A stretch of 64,000 nt of DNA from Armigeres subalbatus (GCF_024139115.2 NC_085140.1:159366452-159430451), one strand, 5' to 3'; counted from the first letter of the stretch, positions 1 through 11,127 are shown. Numbers and translations: made by a program. Notes: a model not told the origin generated them from the letters alone.

Positions 1-2006
1 CATGTTAAGGTGTTTTTTTTAAAGTTTCATGGTTAGATGTTCTTTAGGTGACATTGTTGATATTCTTGCGAGAGAAGAAAAGACTCCGAACTACCACTTT
101 GCGGGAGACATAGTGAACGAAATCGTTTGAAATAATAGAATAATGTATTTCACGTAACTCATAATGATTGATTCCATTTCGAACAGTTGAATTGGTTTTT
201 CATAAAATTGAATATGAGCAATTTATTTTTTCGCTTTTTATCCCCGGTTCACCTTAATGCCTAACCGTTAGACTATAAAGTACTTACATACGATGCTCGT
301 CGTGTGCTGTTTACTACTAATGTTTATTATCAAGCAAGCACATAATTTTTTATGCTAAGGCCACCGTATATTTTTTTACAGGTTCAAGTATGTTTTGCAT
401 AATATTATAATAAACGGAATGTTCCACTGGTTTTCCTTCCGTGCGGCAGATGATCAATCATAAAACCCGCTCGGGAAACTGCCATTCACCGTTGCTCATA
501 TATCACGTTATTTAAGCTCATCAGCGTCAGTTTGGAGAGTCAATTACCGTTAATTACCCAGCTTTCCCCACAACCGACAATGAAATCTGGCGAGTGGTTG
601 CCGTTGGAAGCAGTAAAGGGGCAGATTCCCACCAAAACGAATAGCATCATTTCAGACTTTCCAACATTCCACTGATATCATCATTCTTGTACCGAAATAC
701 AATTGTTCCCACTTGAATACGCTTGCACAAAAGAAGTTCAATCTATGCTCTTAATTAAGTGTGACAAAAGACAAACAGGATTGGCCTTGTTCCGTTAACC
801 AATTTTGAGTTAAGCCCAGCATATATTTGCTCTTGGTTCCAATCCAATCTACATGCTGTCAACGTATTGATGGAGCGTGTCCGTGAACCAATCTGCCATG
901 ATACGCAAGGCCAAAACCTTGTACCGGAACGAAGATAATGCCATATCCTTCTAGCCAAAATTGGTTTAATTTTGTCGACCACTCTTACTCAATTTCGAAC
1001 TGATACCTACAAGCACCGCAAATCCAAACGATCTGACTCTGGCATGTTTCGTGCGCTTGGTCAGGTCTGTGATGCTTGAATTTTCATTGGAATATTTTCC
1101 TATTCTTCTCATAAATGGACCGAGGCATAGAGAGCTGTCTAGCGTCTATCTTTCTCGAGGCGAGCATAAAAAGCAACTCGTGTCATGTGTATTCATATTT
1201 CACGTTCACACGCCGTACGGATTCAACCGCAGTGTAGGCAACATCCACACATATTTTTCCACACATATGTAGGTAGGACGTCCAGGCTAGACAATCTCTG
1301 GTCCAACGGGGATATCAGCATGTGCGGAGAATACAGGAAAGATTGGGATTTGGTTCAACACCTCCAGAACTTGGTGTGACACTGTCTACTTCATGTTCAC
1401 TTGTTCGATTCTGTCTTTTGCCATAGGCGAAGTATCGACTAGCATATGCCAATATTGCTAAAGCGTAATGGAGAAGCTAGAACTATTTTTCAGTAGATTC
1501 CAACTGATAGGTTTTTAATATATATGAAAGGCAAGTGACAACTGATAGTCGATATATTTTAATCGATATTATTGATTAAAATATGAATGTTTCAATTTTG
1601 TTGATTTTTTTTATTATGATCCAAATAAGAGTCCATATCTGAATTCGAACATAGAAATGTATTATAGCTCAATCGTTAGCTTCGAATCTGTTGCCGCTTA
1701 AATTCAATTCATATGTACATTGTTGATTGAGGCAAACTTCAGCTATTCATCGTATGAAAATTCATAAGAAATTCAATGAGCAAACCTTAATTACACGGCT
1801 AAACATAGTCATTCAAACGTGAAATAAGTGTATCTACTCATTGCAAACACTGTACTTTGGCATGGCGAAACGTTCCACTAACTCTTTGCTATCATCTTCT
1901 TTCGGTTGGGATACGAGCTGTGCAGGGTTGACCACATTTTGGCACCTTTGACTAGGGGGCGAAGACGAAAAACGCGTTTTCTGGGTGAATAATATTTTAT
2001 TTTTTA
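1..2006. other. Gene-free stretch, no recognisable element
   Basis: I see no domain, RNA gene or clear terminal repeat here. Open frames are short (under 80 codons), overlap each other and lack recognisable motifs. Composition is AT-rich and typical of insect intergenic DNA. Confidence 0.5.
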
Positions 2007-2339
2007 AATCATTTGTTTATTTCCTGAAATCGTTTTTATATTTGCTTTACAGTTTTCCTTAATGCTTATTATGTTGTTCTCAAGAAACCACCACATGACG
2101 AAATCGGTGGAAGCACATTGTTGTGAAAAGTACGGTGTCTTTGTCCGAAGAGGTTTATTTTCAAAAAAATCAGTATCTCTAAAACACCCACTTCATGAAA
2201 GTATAGGATTTCCTCTCTCACGTTGGTGCATTTTTAAAATGTTCTATCGTGGGTCATTTTTTTAATCATTTGCTTAGTTCCTGAAATCATTTTTATACTT
2301 GTTTTACAGTTTTCCTCAATGCCTATTATGTTATTCTCA
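2007..2339. repeat. Direct repeat pair of about 76 bp, 257 bp apart
   Basis: A segment starting AATCATTTG at 2007-2082 recurs at 2264-2339 with several substitutions. Both copies contain a TTTTACAG or CTTTACAG tract followed by TTTTCCT and end near TTCTCA. The spacer contains no recognised gene. This looks like an old local duplication. Confidence 0.6.
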
Positions 2340-2372
2340 TGCAGATTGGCCAAAGGAATTTGGCCCAAGTAG

Positions 2373-2472
2373 CCCAAGTAACCAATAGTTTCTTTAAGAG
2401 TACGTTTTTCGCAGCTCAGTGAAGCTGATTAAGCGAAAAACGTGCCCTTAAAGGAACTTTTGGTTACTTGGG
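2373..2472. mobile_element. 100 bp palindromic MITE
   Basis: The ends are exact inverses of each other: CCCAAGTAACCAA at the left and TTGGTTACTTGGG at the right. The interior also pairs (TTTAAGAGTACGTTTTTCGC against GCGAAAAACGTGCCCTTAAA), so the unit could fold into one long hairpin. It encodes nothing. Confidence 0.7.
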
Positions 2473-2616
2473 AGGTGAAGGTGTGTAAAACTGGGTGAAT
2501 ATTTCGGGCGAACATTCCAGTTCGTTCGAATCGCGCTGAGGACTAAGACAGACTAAGGAGTCATGCGGAGAGCCGGGTGTAACAGCCGGGGTACGATTTT
2601 CAACAGATCCAGTCAA

Positions 2617-2870
2617 TTTATTTGTTTCGCGAATGGCATGGACATTGCATTATCTGCCGAACATTTGCAAAGGTGGCAGAATTGTACACCCGCCTGAAAC
2701 GTGAAGCAACAAAAGTTGAACTGGTGGTGAATGCATCGAAGACAAAATACATGCTTGTGGGCGGAACCGAGCGCAATGGGGCCCGCCTGGGAAGCAGTGT
2801 TACGATAGACGGGGATACCTTCGAGGTGGTGAAGGAATTCGTCTACTTTGGATCCCGTCAAATTGTTGAT
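2617..2870 (+). pseudogene. LINE reverse transcriptase fragment (RT palm and downstream)
   Basis: The translation resembles the non-LTR RT segment after the catalytic FADD box: a Y-T-R-L-K-x-E-A helix, then NASKTKYMLVGG, then a conserved EVVKEFVYFGS segment. The FADD box itself reads FANGMDI at about 2628-2648, so both catalytic aspartates are changed, and a frameshift separates it from the downstream frame. Only about 85 residues remain and no endonuclease or 5' end is nearby, so this is a dead scrap. The EFVY(L/F)GS motif suits RTE-like or related elements; the clade is uncertain. Confidence 0.75.
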
Positions 2871-3324
2871 TCAGTGTTATCTGTTTATATTTTAACTAAA
2901 TAAATGAATATACTGAAGTAAATTTGACAGCTGATCAAGTATGGGACAAATTAACGAGCGTGGATTAAAAACAATGTTATGAGTGCAGCCTCTTTAGGAC
3001 AAATCTCACTTTTCTACCTATTGTGGACGGATCCAAGGCGATCGCATCGGTGAAGGAAGTAGCGGCTTCTGGCGACGCCAGTGAAGCAGGCTATAGGTCA
3101 CTGCACGGACTGCTTTGTCTCTTTCTCGCTGCAAATAAATTAGAAAACAACAAGGCCAGTAAATGTCAAAATTTATGAAGAACGAAAGAGAAGGAGATCT
3201 TTCCTTGCAGTGCCCTATTGTCTGCATGCAGCAGCAAGCGCAGAAACAAAGTAGCTAAATAGCAAACAGTTTTTATTGTTTGTCTGCCTATTGAAATGTG
3301 GTTGGCACCTCTTTGATACAGAGT

Positions 3325-3612
3325 AGGGGCCCTTCTTAGTCGTGCGGTAAGATGCGCGGCTACAAAGCAAGACCACGCGGCAGGTGGCTGGGTTCGATTC
3401 CCGGTGCCGGTTTAGGCAATTTTCGGATTGGAAATTGTCTCGACTTCCCTGGGCATAAAAGTATCATCGAATTAGCCTCATGATATACGAATGCAAAAAT
3501 GGTAACTTGGCTTAGAAATCTCGCAGTTAATAACTGTGGAAGTGCTTAATGAACACTAAGCTGCGAGTTGGCTCTGTCCCAGTTTGGGGATGTAATGCCA
3601 ACAAGAAGAAGG
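3325..3612 (+). mobile_element. tRNA-derived SINE, Feilai-like
   Basis: A Pol III internal promoter is visible: an A-box-like TAGTCGTGCGG at 3337-3347 and a perfect B box GGTTCGATTCC at 3391-3401. A non-tRNA body follows (GGAAATTGTCTCGACTTCC, then TTAGCCTCATGATATACG) and the unit ends in an AAGAAGAA-type tail. This matches the architecture and, from memory, the body of the Aedes SINE Feilai. The family name is recognition only and was not aligned. Confidence 0.7.
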
Positions 3613-3755
3613 TCAACAAAAAAGTGAAAAAGGCAAAACGTACTAATAGTTAAGTTAGATAATAATATCTACCCTTCCACCTTTCGAGGTGAGAATGGAG
3701 GCGGAGACTTCAGAGGGCAGTGCGCCTCAAAAAGATGCCTGACTTGAAAGAATGT

Positions 3756-3974
3756 AGGGGAAATGTTCCGATCTCCATCTCACTGTACATGTATCCATCT
3801 CATCGCTAAACAAAGAAATACGGCACCAAATTCGTCGCTTCTTTTAGTCAACATGCGTGCTCACTGCTGAAAAAAATCACAAAAATAATAAACAAACCAA
3901 ATTCCTTTCCATTGCTTTGTTTTTGATGGTATTGAAATAGGAGCTAAGAGATGAAGTGGCGAACCGTTCCCCTA
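3756..3974. mobile_element. 219 bp MITE with AGGGGAA terminal repeats
   Basis: The left end reads TAGGGGAAatGTTCCG and the right end, reverse complemented, TAGGGGAACGGTTCG. CATCTCAC and its inverse GAGATGAAGTGG lie just inside. TA at both limits fits a TA-target family. A 5' portion of the same family lies at 63597-63740. It abuts the Juan-like ORF1 remnant that follows. Confidence 0.65.
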
Positions 3975-4194
3975 TTTGCAGGAAAAGGCCGCCTAAAGAA
4001 TGCAGTGGAATCTACCGTGGACATTTTGGACTGCAAGGAGTTGCATTCAGCAGCCATGGTAGATGGCAAAAAATATATTCCAAGTCAGATTCACTTCAGG
4101 TGACGTTCGCCGGTTCGATGCTCCCAAAATATGATGATATTGAGAAAATGCTATTTCCGGTGCGTCTGTTTGTGCTAAGGGTACCGTGGGGCAT
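3975..4194 (+). pseudogene. Juan-like (jockey clade) LINE ORF1 fragment, middle part
   Basis: Two neighbouring frames give a jockey-type gag segment. The first carries KNAVESTVDILDCKELHSAA and is followed, after a frameshift near 4100, by VTFAGSMLPKYDDIEKMLFP and VRLFVLRV. In Juan-type ORF1 this segment precedes the CCHC zinc knuckles, which are missing here. The piece starts right at a MITE and stops at a 10 bp direct repeat (CGAAATCCGT, 4195-4204). Confidence 0.65.
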
Positions 4195-4393
4195 CGAAAT
4201 CCGTACACTTAATCACTTTAGTATATGGAAAAGTCATTAGAAAATGGGAATCGAATGTAAATAAAACATTTGTCATCGAAACAGGAGCATGAAGACTTCT
4301 ACTTTTGAACTGTTTCACATTTACTCATTAACTAAACTACGAAAACATGATAAAATAATGAATTAAATAAACTACTCCTGACTCGAAATCCGT
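4195..4393. mobile_element. 179 bp non-coding insert bounded by 10 bp direct repeats
   Basis: CGAAATCCGT occurs at 4195-4204 and again at 4384-4393, just where the Juan-like ORF1 homology is interrupted and resumes. The insert is AT-rich without a visible terminal inverted repeat. A target-site duplication is the simplest reading; a deletion-associated repeat is possible. Confidence 0.4.
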
Positions 4394-4405
4394 CCACCGT
4401 GGACG

Positions 4406-4785
4406 TACAAAAAGCGCACCCAAAAAGTGAAGCGCTCGTTGGTACAGCGCTCCAAGCAGTCTTATGCGAAAATGGTTAAATCGCAAGATACATCCGCCAC
4501 TGCCACCGCAACGACTGCTTTTCCAGCTGCCGTTCAAGTTAGTGACTACTATGGTTCAATTTCCATTTATGAATCGGACTCTGACGTAACCGATATGGAT
4601 GATTCTTCGGAGGTACACGTGCCCTATAACAGGAAGCAACCGTCTTCCCCGGGATCGCGCCGTAAGAAAACAAAAGTCATCCGTAAAGGCTTGGCAAAAT
4701 CTGAAGGTAATGGGGGTTATTCGAAATCCCAAAGCAACGTGTCTTTTGGATTGCTCCTTCGGATCAAGGCTACAGCAAGACATTC
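4406..4785 (+). pseudogene. Juan-like LINE ORF1 C-terminal fragment
   Basis: The frame reads KRTQKVKRSLVQRSKQSYA, then a low-complexity acidic/serine stretch (ESDSDVTDMDDSSEV) and a basic tail (SRRKKTKVIRKGL). This is the linker region after the gag zinc knuckles in Juan-type elements. The knuckles are absent. The frame then runs directly into RT sequence in another frame, so the ORF1/ORF2 boundary, the endonuclease and the N-terminal RT are deleted. Confidence 0.65.
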
Positions 4786-5112
4786 CCGCCATTGCCCCAA
4801 ACTGATGTATTCTTGGATATTAAGGGCGCGTTTGATTCAGTTTCCATTGAAGTACTGTCAGACAATCTGCACAGTAGTGAATTACCCGTTATTTTAAATA
4901 ATTTCTTGTACAATTTGTTGTCAGTGAAACAAATGAACTTCACACTCGGCCCTCTGACAACTTCCAGAAATAGCTACATGGGCCTTCCCCAAGGTTCATG
5001 TTTTAGTCCCTTGCTTTATAATTTCTATGTGAAAGATATTGACGATTGTTTGGAAGGCCAATGCACGCTCAGACAACTTGCAGATGATGCCGTGATCTCT
5101 CTAATATTATCG
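4786..5112 (+). pseudogene. Juan-like LINE reverse transcriptase fragment
   Basis: This covers three consecutive non-LTR RT motifs: the first catalytic aspartate block FLDIKGAFDSVS, the GLPQGSCFSPLLYNFYV block, and the catalytic LADDAV block (LADD in place of FADD, as in Juan-type elements). Spacing between blocks is normal, so the palm core is colinear. Sequence similarity stops just after LADDAVIS at about 5105. The rest of the RT reappears at 12776 on the same strand, suggesting one element broken by later insertions. Confidence 0.85.
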
Positions 5113-5379
5113 ACAGACATATGATTTCCGTACAATGATTTTCGTACCACGCTGTACGCGTACAGTGACAGGATGACACATATATTTTCTTTTCATCGTT
5201 GTATCGATTCTATCGCCATCTAAAAAACAAACCTTTTTTTTTTCAAAATGTATAAAAATCATAAAATTTTGAGTATTATTAATAAAAATAATACTAAGAT
5301 ACAAATTCTTTTGAAAAGGCGTAAAAAGTGTAAACTATTGGCAATGTACCAGCGAAGAATGGCGAATTATTATTTAAGA

Positions 5380-5618
5380 CCTAGTCGACCCGGCAGACGT
5401 TGTCCTGCATAATAGGCGAAAATGCGTGTTCTGAGCTGCCCATGCGAAATATCTTAATTTTAGTTTTTCATAGTTTTCCCACCCTTACTCGTGATTTTTT
5501 GCATGACGAAATACCATATAAAATGATAACGAACACAATTGCTGAAGGAATGAAGAAAATCCATCCAGTTGTTTTCGAGTTATGCGGATACGAACACAGA
5601 CCATTTCATTTTTATTAG
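5380..5618. repeat. Interspersed repeat starting CCCGGCAGACGTTGTCCTG
   Basis: The segment opens with CCCGGCAGACGTTGTCCTG and contains GAAATACCATATAAAATGAT and GAGTTATGCGGATACGAACA. I recognise this as a dispersed repeat style common in insect genomes, possibly a 3' tail of a retroelement. Ends are not defined by terminal repeats. Confidence 0.35.
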
Positions 5619-5619
5619 G

Positions 5620-6110
5620 CTAGATGTACCAGTTGTGGTTATAGCACCAGTTGTCGCACTAGTGCTTTATATGCCAAATGGTCAATCAAATCACCTCAAA
5701 CCAAGTTCATATCGATAAAGCATATTCATATGATACGATATCACCTTTGATTTCCTCCAAAACAAGCAAAGCATAAATGTAAAAATTGATTTTGCCTAAT
5801 TTTTGACGTCCTTTGCACCAGTTGTCGCACTGGTGGTCCCTATTTAGCCAGTCCTATAAGAAAACAATGGGATTTGCCAAATAAGGAACCAAAATTAAGA
5901 ATAGTGCCACAACTGGTGTACGCGTTCCTATTATGGATTAATCAATTTTGAGGATAATAACAAATTTTATTGTGGTTTTCACAGCTGTTCTAAGGAGCAG
6001 GAAGTAAAACCTTTCGCTTGATATATAAAGTCCACCCACATGCCTTTTACTTATTTAAAAAAAAATAGTTGTTCTTATGTATGGCGACAATTGGTACACC
6101 CACCCTATAT
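5620..6110. repeat. Region with repeated ACCAGTTGTCGCACT motifs
   Basis: CCAGTTGTCGCACTAGTG (5647), CACCAGTTGTCGCACTGG (5817) and the related GCCACAACTGGTG (about 5907) recur in direct and inverted orientation. They sit upstream of the Harbinger transposase and may be its subterminal region, but no matching inverse was found at the other side. Confidence 0.35.
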
Positions 6111-6119
6111 AGATTGCGG

Positions 6120-6646
6120 CATGTGAAGCGCAAAAAAAGAAACGTCGAATATGGTCAGCGGTAAGTTTTCTATATTTGTTTTCGATGTAGAATGAATTTG
6201 ACTGAGAAATCGACTTACTGGGAAGCAGATGTTCCCAAATTCTCCGATTATAAGTTCAAGAACACTTTCAGGGTAGATAGGAAAACAATGGCTTATTTGG
6301 TGACCAAATTATATTATCTTAGAAAAGAAGATACGTGTTGGCGTTGGGCTATATCATTAGAGAAACGAATCGCAATAGCCATGTATGCCCTGGGATCATC
6401 AGCAGAGTATTGGACTGTTGCAAGTTTGCTTGGAGTTGGAGGAACCACTGTAGGAGAACTTGTTCTTGAGTTCTGTGATGCAGTTATTCATTCTATGCAG
6501 GACGAAACATTCACATCATACCCACCAACTACAGCGAAAATTGAGGAAATTACAAGCGGATTTTTGAAGCATGGATTTCCCCAATATTATGGAGCTGTGG
6601 ACGGTTGCCATATTGAAGTCAGCGTGCCGAAAAATGAAGTGGGTCT
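6120..6646 (+). pseudogene. PIF/Harbinger transposase, N-terminal half (HARBI1-like DDE nuclease)
   Basis: A basic QKKKRRIWS peptide (about 6130-6160) precedes a GT-AG-like gap, then an open frame begins NLTEKSTYWE. The frame has the helical region of HARBI1-type nucleases, EKRIAIAMYALGSSAEY, then an SLLGVGGTTVGELV helix-turn-helix-like motif. It ends with GAVDGCHIEVSVPKNE, which holds the first catalytic aspartate. It is cut right after VPKNE by a foldback element. About 30 codons that normally follow (the hydrophobic strand before GSPGR) are absent. Lengths and motif order match the DDE_Tnp_4 family. Confidence 0.88.
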
Positions 6647-8487
6647 GGGTCATTTGGCTTAAAGTCATTTGGCATAACGCCATTTGGCATAAGGTCATTT
6701 GGCATAAAGGCCATTTGGCAAAATGGTCATTTGGCATAACGGACATTTGGCATAATTTTGAACTGTAAGAAAAGAGTGGGTCATTTGGCATAACGGACAT
6801 TTGGCATAATTTCGAGCTGTGAAAGCGAAAGAGATATTTCATGTAATGTTTAGCGTAGATAAAGTAGGCCGGGGCTGTTTTCTGATAAATTTAGATTGAT
6901 GGTAGACATTTCCGGGAGAACGAAATAACAAAACGGCAGAATTACTTCCGAGAGAGGGATCACATCCATCAATGACTTATTCCGGCCACATGCCTACTTT
7001 TAAAATAGGGATTACACCCACCATTGCTTCAATCCGAGCATGCGCCGTAAGACCGGATCAAATCCACCATTGCCTTAATGCGGGTAAGCGCCTTACTTTA
7101 GAAACTCAAGCAACACACTTGTCGTAGACGAGTTACTAAAATCAATCAAGTCACATATGAGTTTTTGCAACCAAATCAATCTGAATTGTGCTTTTCGGGG
7201 AAGAGATCACATCTACCATTGATTTATTCCCGACAAGCGCCTACTTATAAAGAAGGGATCACATCCACCATTGCATTGCCACAATTCAGGCCACACACCT
7301 ACTTTTAAAGAAGGGATTACATCCACCATTGCTTCAATCCGGACAAGCACCTTCTTTTAAAGAAGGAATCACGTCAACCATTGCCTCAATCCGGGCAAGC
7401 GTCTTCTTTTAAATAAGGAATCACATCCACCATTGCCTCAATCCGGGCAAGCGCCTACTTTTAAAGAAGGAATCACATCCACCATTGTCATAATCCGGGA
7501 AAGTGCCTACTTTTAAAGAAGGGATCACATCCTCCATTGCCATAATCCATGCAAGCGCCTACTTTTAAAGAAGGGATCGCATCCACCATGGCCTTAATCC
7601 GGGCATGCGCCTACTTTTAAAGAAGGGATCACTTCCACCATTGCCTTAATCCGGGCAAACGTCTTCTTTTAAAGAAGACATCACATCCACCATTGTCATA
7701 ATCCGGACAAGCGCCTACTTTTAAAGAAGGAATCACGTCAACCATTGTCATAATCCGGACAAGTGCCTACTTTTAAAGAAGGGATCACATCCACCATTGC
7801 CTCATTCCGGGCAAGCGCCTTCTTTTAAATAAGGAATCACATCCACCATTGCCTCAATCCGGACAAGCGCCTACTTTTAAAGAAGGAATCACATCCACCA
7901 TCGTCATAATCCGGGAAAGTGCCTACTTTTAAATAAGGGATCACTTCATCCATTGCCATAATCCATGCAAGCGCCTACCTTTAAAGAAGGGATCGGATCC
8001 ACCATGATCTTAATCCAGGCAAGCGCCTAGTTTTAAAGAAGAGATCATATCCTCCATTGCCATAATCCGGGCAAGCACCTACTTTTAAAGAAGGGATCAC
8101 AGCCTTCATTGCCATAATCCGTCAACACGCCTTCTTTTAAAGAGGGGATTATATCCACCACTGCTCTAATCCGGGCATGCGCCTACTTTTGCATTGCATT
8201 GCAAATGCATTCTTTCCACGAGAGGACAATGTCTTTTTAATATTGTTATCGACGGGTGTTATATTTACTATGCCGGGGTGTTTCCCGCACCACTTAGTCA
8301 CCATTTAGCGAACGCAAAGAAAAATTATGCCAAATGTCCGTTATGCCAAAAGACCCTCACTTTTGACGTTGGTTACAATTATGCCAAATGTCCGTTATGC
8401 CAAATGACCGTTATGCCAAATGGCCTTTATGCCAAATGACCTTATGCCAAATGGCGTTATGCCAAATGGCTTTATGCCAAATGGCCC
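6647..8487. mobile_element. Iteron foldback element no. 1 (CATTTGGCATAA arms)
   Basis: The left arm (6647-6822) holds nine copies of a roughly 16 bp iteron with core CATTTGGCATAA; the right arm (8325-8487) holds nine inverse copies (TTATGCCAAATG). The order of iteron variants is the same from both ends, so the arms form a true long terminal inverted repeat of about 170 bp. The core is a 52 bp tandem array. No transposase is encoded. It lies inside the Harbinger transposase and replaces about 90 bp of it. No target duplication was found. Confidence 0.88.
6985..8190. repeat. 52 bp minisatellite array in the foldback core
   Basis: The unit runs CCTACTTTTAAAGAAGG, then ATCACATCCACCATTG, then a CATAATCCGGGCAAGCG-type end. 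It repeats head to tail roughly 20 times with point changes and occasional short indels. Units near 7450-7930 are the most alike. The earliest units (before 7200) are more degenerate. Confidence 0.9.
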
Positions 8488-8488
8488 G

Positions 8489-9094
8489 CTCCCCTGGGAG
8501 GTCTAATGACTCGACATTTTTTGAAAATTCAACCTTGAATTCAGTACATGATTCCCACATGTTATTCCGGCAGCACTCGAGAATAATCGATGGTCTGGAA
8601 GTTCCTATTCTTCTGATTGGCGACTCAGCCTTTAAACTCTCTCCAACTCTCATGAAACCATTTCCTTCATCATAAACCATAGTGAAGACGAACGGTTGTT
8701 TAACTACATCTTGTCACGAAGTCGGAGAGTGGTTGAAAACGCTTTTAGGCATCTGAAAGCACGATTTCGAAAGATCGGTCGAGGTTTGGAAGTAGATATT
8801 TGTAATGCTGATCGTATTATAAAAACAAGTTGCATTCTACATAACCTTTGTAATGATCAAAATGACAAAATCAACAAATCATGGATTTTAGAAATGAAAA
8901 CAAATGCACCTAGGCCACAACCACAAAGAGGGTTAAAAAAAGCGGCCGATAATCAATCAGGAATGAATATTCGCCGAGCAATAACGAGACATTTAGGTAG
9001 GTTTAAAACATGTTTAATGCGACAACATCCATTGCTTTACATCCATTTTCTTAACTTATATATACCTTTAATAGACATACATATAGGTATATGA
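8489..9094 (+). pseudogene. PIF/Harbinger transposase, C-terminal half
   Basis: The frame resumes exactly with SPGRSNDSTFFENSTL, the block that follows the missing strand in HARBI1-like proteins. It then shows LIGDSAFKL (second catalytic Asp), LMKPFPSS, a single frameshift around 8665, and SRRVVENAFRHLKARF with the catalytic Glu. TSCILHNLCND follows, then a variable tail to a stop at 9092-9094. All three DDE residues survive, so decay is limited to the insertion, the associated gap and one frameshift. Its 3' end lies 16 bp from the 3' end of the convergent Myb-like gene. Confidence 0.88.
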
Positions 9095-9110
9095 TTGAAA
9101 AATTTCGATA

Positions 9111-10365
9111 TCACATTTTAGTGATCATTCGCTCAAAAAGCTGGTTATGTTCTTTCATCAGCTCAATAATTTTTCGATCAGTTTCTTGAGATTCGTGCAT
9201 GAAAATTTCAAATTTTTCGTTTTCTTTCACTGCCATGTTTAATAATCGTTCTTGAACGCTTTTTCTTCCATGTTTAGCTGTTGATAACTTCGAACGCTTT
9301 TTGGATGATTCTGGTACAGATGATGTTACAGGTCTGGCTGGTGGTCTTGCTGATGAAGATAGCTTCGATGGTGATGCTGGCTTATCTGATGATTAAAATA
9401 ACGAGATTGAATTTTTTTGAATGGACAACATGATATACATTTAGTAATAATATGAAAAAACAAGTTTCGAATAAACTCCAAATAAAATAATCCTCGACGA
9501 TTTTGAAATAAAATGTCTGAATACCTGGGAAAGTTCTACAACTTATTTGTCTCTATAATTGATAAAATAAGTTAAATTTATTTATTTTTGTGCTTCGTAT
9601 CGTTTCAGGGAACTCGTTTCCAAAGCGTAAATGCAATAAGGACCAACTTTTGCTGATAGATATACACAATTTTGTCACCAAATACATTCGCGGATTTTGA
9701 ATAAATTGATAAATTTGAGGTTCACTCACTGTTTAGAAGCCCAAGTGAATGTGTTAATACTGGTGACTGTGGGGATGGCGGTTCAGATATTTCTTCGTAT
9801 ACTATGCAACTTTCGGAATTATCTAAAAACTCGACTTCCATATCTTTTTTGTGTCAATTACTGCCGACGCTTCATCTCTCTCTGGTCCTTGTGTTGCTGC
9901 AGAACTAGTTTGTTCCAAATCTGTTAAGTTTATTGTTTACATGTTTTAATCTTTTATTCTGTTTGATTATAGGATAAAATTGGGTCATTTTCAAGCACTA
10001 ATTCATATTTACCTGGATTGAGACTCTCGTCCATCAATTCTACCATGTTGTTTTGTTTATATCCTTGCAAGAAACCATTGATGACTTCATAATACATCCA
10101 AGTCGAACGCGATCCTCCGGATGTCCCCATTTTGTTTTTCTCAGATCTGTAAAGTGGAGATCTTTCAATGTAACTTCTGTTTTCATGAGTATTATACAAT
10201 ATTTACCTATATTTTCTGGACAAATTGTGAATTCACGCTCGCAGCTCATTCGTCGATAAGAAAACGTGATAGTTTTCCAATTCCTCGCACATTTTGGCAT
10301 AAATATGCGAGTTCTTGCAAGTGCTCCACAGAGCAGCCACATAATTTCTCCAGACTTCAATCACA
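9111..10365 (-). pseudogene. Harbinger-associated Myb/SANT-like DNA-binding protein, four visible exons
   Basis: Reading the minus strand gives four blocks joined by plausible GT-AG introns: 10365-10207 (donor GTAAAT), 10176-10013 (acceptor ACAG, donor GTAAAT), 9920-9730 (donor GTGAGT) and 9385-9111. The first block has a trihelix/Myb-like pattern (VIEVWRNYVAALW, IYAKMCEELE, RKYR). The last is basic then helical (SKKRSKLSTAKHGRKSVQER, ending FERMITKM). Two lesions are visible: an in-frame TGA after NELRA in block one, and a one-base shift in an A-run in block three. Harbinger elements usually encode such a partner for transposase import and DNA binding. The start codon is not identified. Confidence 0.72.
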
Positions 10366-10712
10366 TTATATACAGTATAAAAATGTTACAGCATATATGA
10401 TGTAACAAAAAGGCTCCATTCGATTCGACTCATTTTTCCATCACATTTTAAAATTACAGGTTGTCATTACTATGGAGCTTGCGTGCAATATTGTATACAA
10501 GAAAAAGTTGGATGTAAAATTAAATGTTATTGAGCACAAAATTCTGGGTTCAAATATTTCCGTAGCGTGTAAATTTCAGAATTTTTAACTGTGTATATTT
10601 CCCGGCTACTTAGAATTTTGTGTCCCTTTTTGTCATTTTTTTCACTCTCATTTTGTTGCGGCTTCTGAGCGGATTCTTCTAAAAACTATTTTTACTCCAT
10701 CAGCTTGCAAAA

Positions 10713-11027
10713 TTAGTTATTGTTCGTTTTTATTCTATATGTCAAACGTATGTTCACGGTTTGACCACCACATAAAATTGGCGTAGTTGACATTTCAAAT
10801 AACAAATTATGTTCTGTTTCGTACAATACAACGGTCGAAGGGCAGGGTACGGAAATCATCGTGCTATCGTTATACCACCGTGATTCTGGATGACAGACAT
10901 ATGATTCTATGCTGTACAGTGATTTTGATATCATATATCTGTCACAAGCATAAGAGGTCCTTGTGCAGATGTCTTGCAAGGACCATTGCAAAGTACCATA
11001 GATAATCTGACTGTTTGGGCCAGACAT
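10713..11027 (-). CDS. Unassigned open frame, 104 codons
   Basis: This is the longest uninterrupted frame in an otherwise unannotated 0.7 kb interval. The product has six cysteines (ICTRTSYAC, SYVCHPESRW, VPCPST, ILCGG) and no membrane segment or signal peptide. I do not recognise the family. It could be an exon-like remnant of an element or chance. A frame on the other strand overlaps it. Confidence 0.2.
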   Translation of the reverse strand: MSGPNSQIIYGTLQWSLQDICTRTSYACDRYMISKSLYSIESYVCHPESRWYNDSTMISVPCPSTVVLYETEHNLLFEMSTTPILCGGQTVNIRLTYRIKTNNN

Positions 11028-11127
11028 TTAGGGATCGAGTTTTCACCGCACTCAGTTGGTTGTGTTTACTAGGAAGCGGTACCCTATTCTACTGAAACAT
11101 AAGCTGTTGAATGATGACATGGTGTCA

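Noticed and set aside
6516..6842. Frame repeating the peptide CQM(T/A)LCQM
   Set aside because: Direct translation of CATTTGGCATAA iterons; the same applies to 8388-8680.
6985..8190. CRISPR-like repeat-spacer array
   Set aside because: The 52 bp units are contiguous with no variable spacers, and the DNA is eukaryotic.
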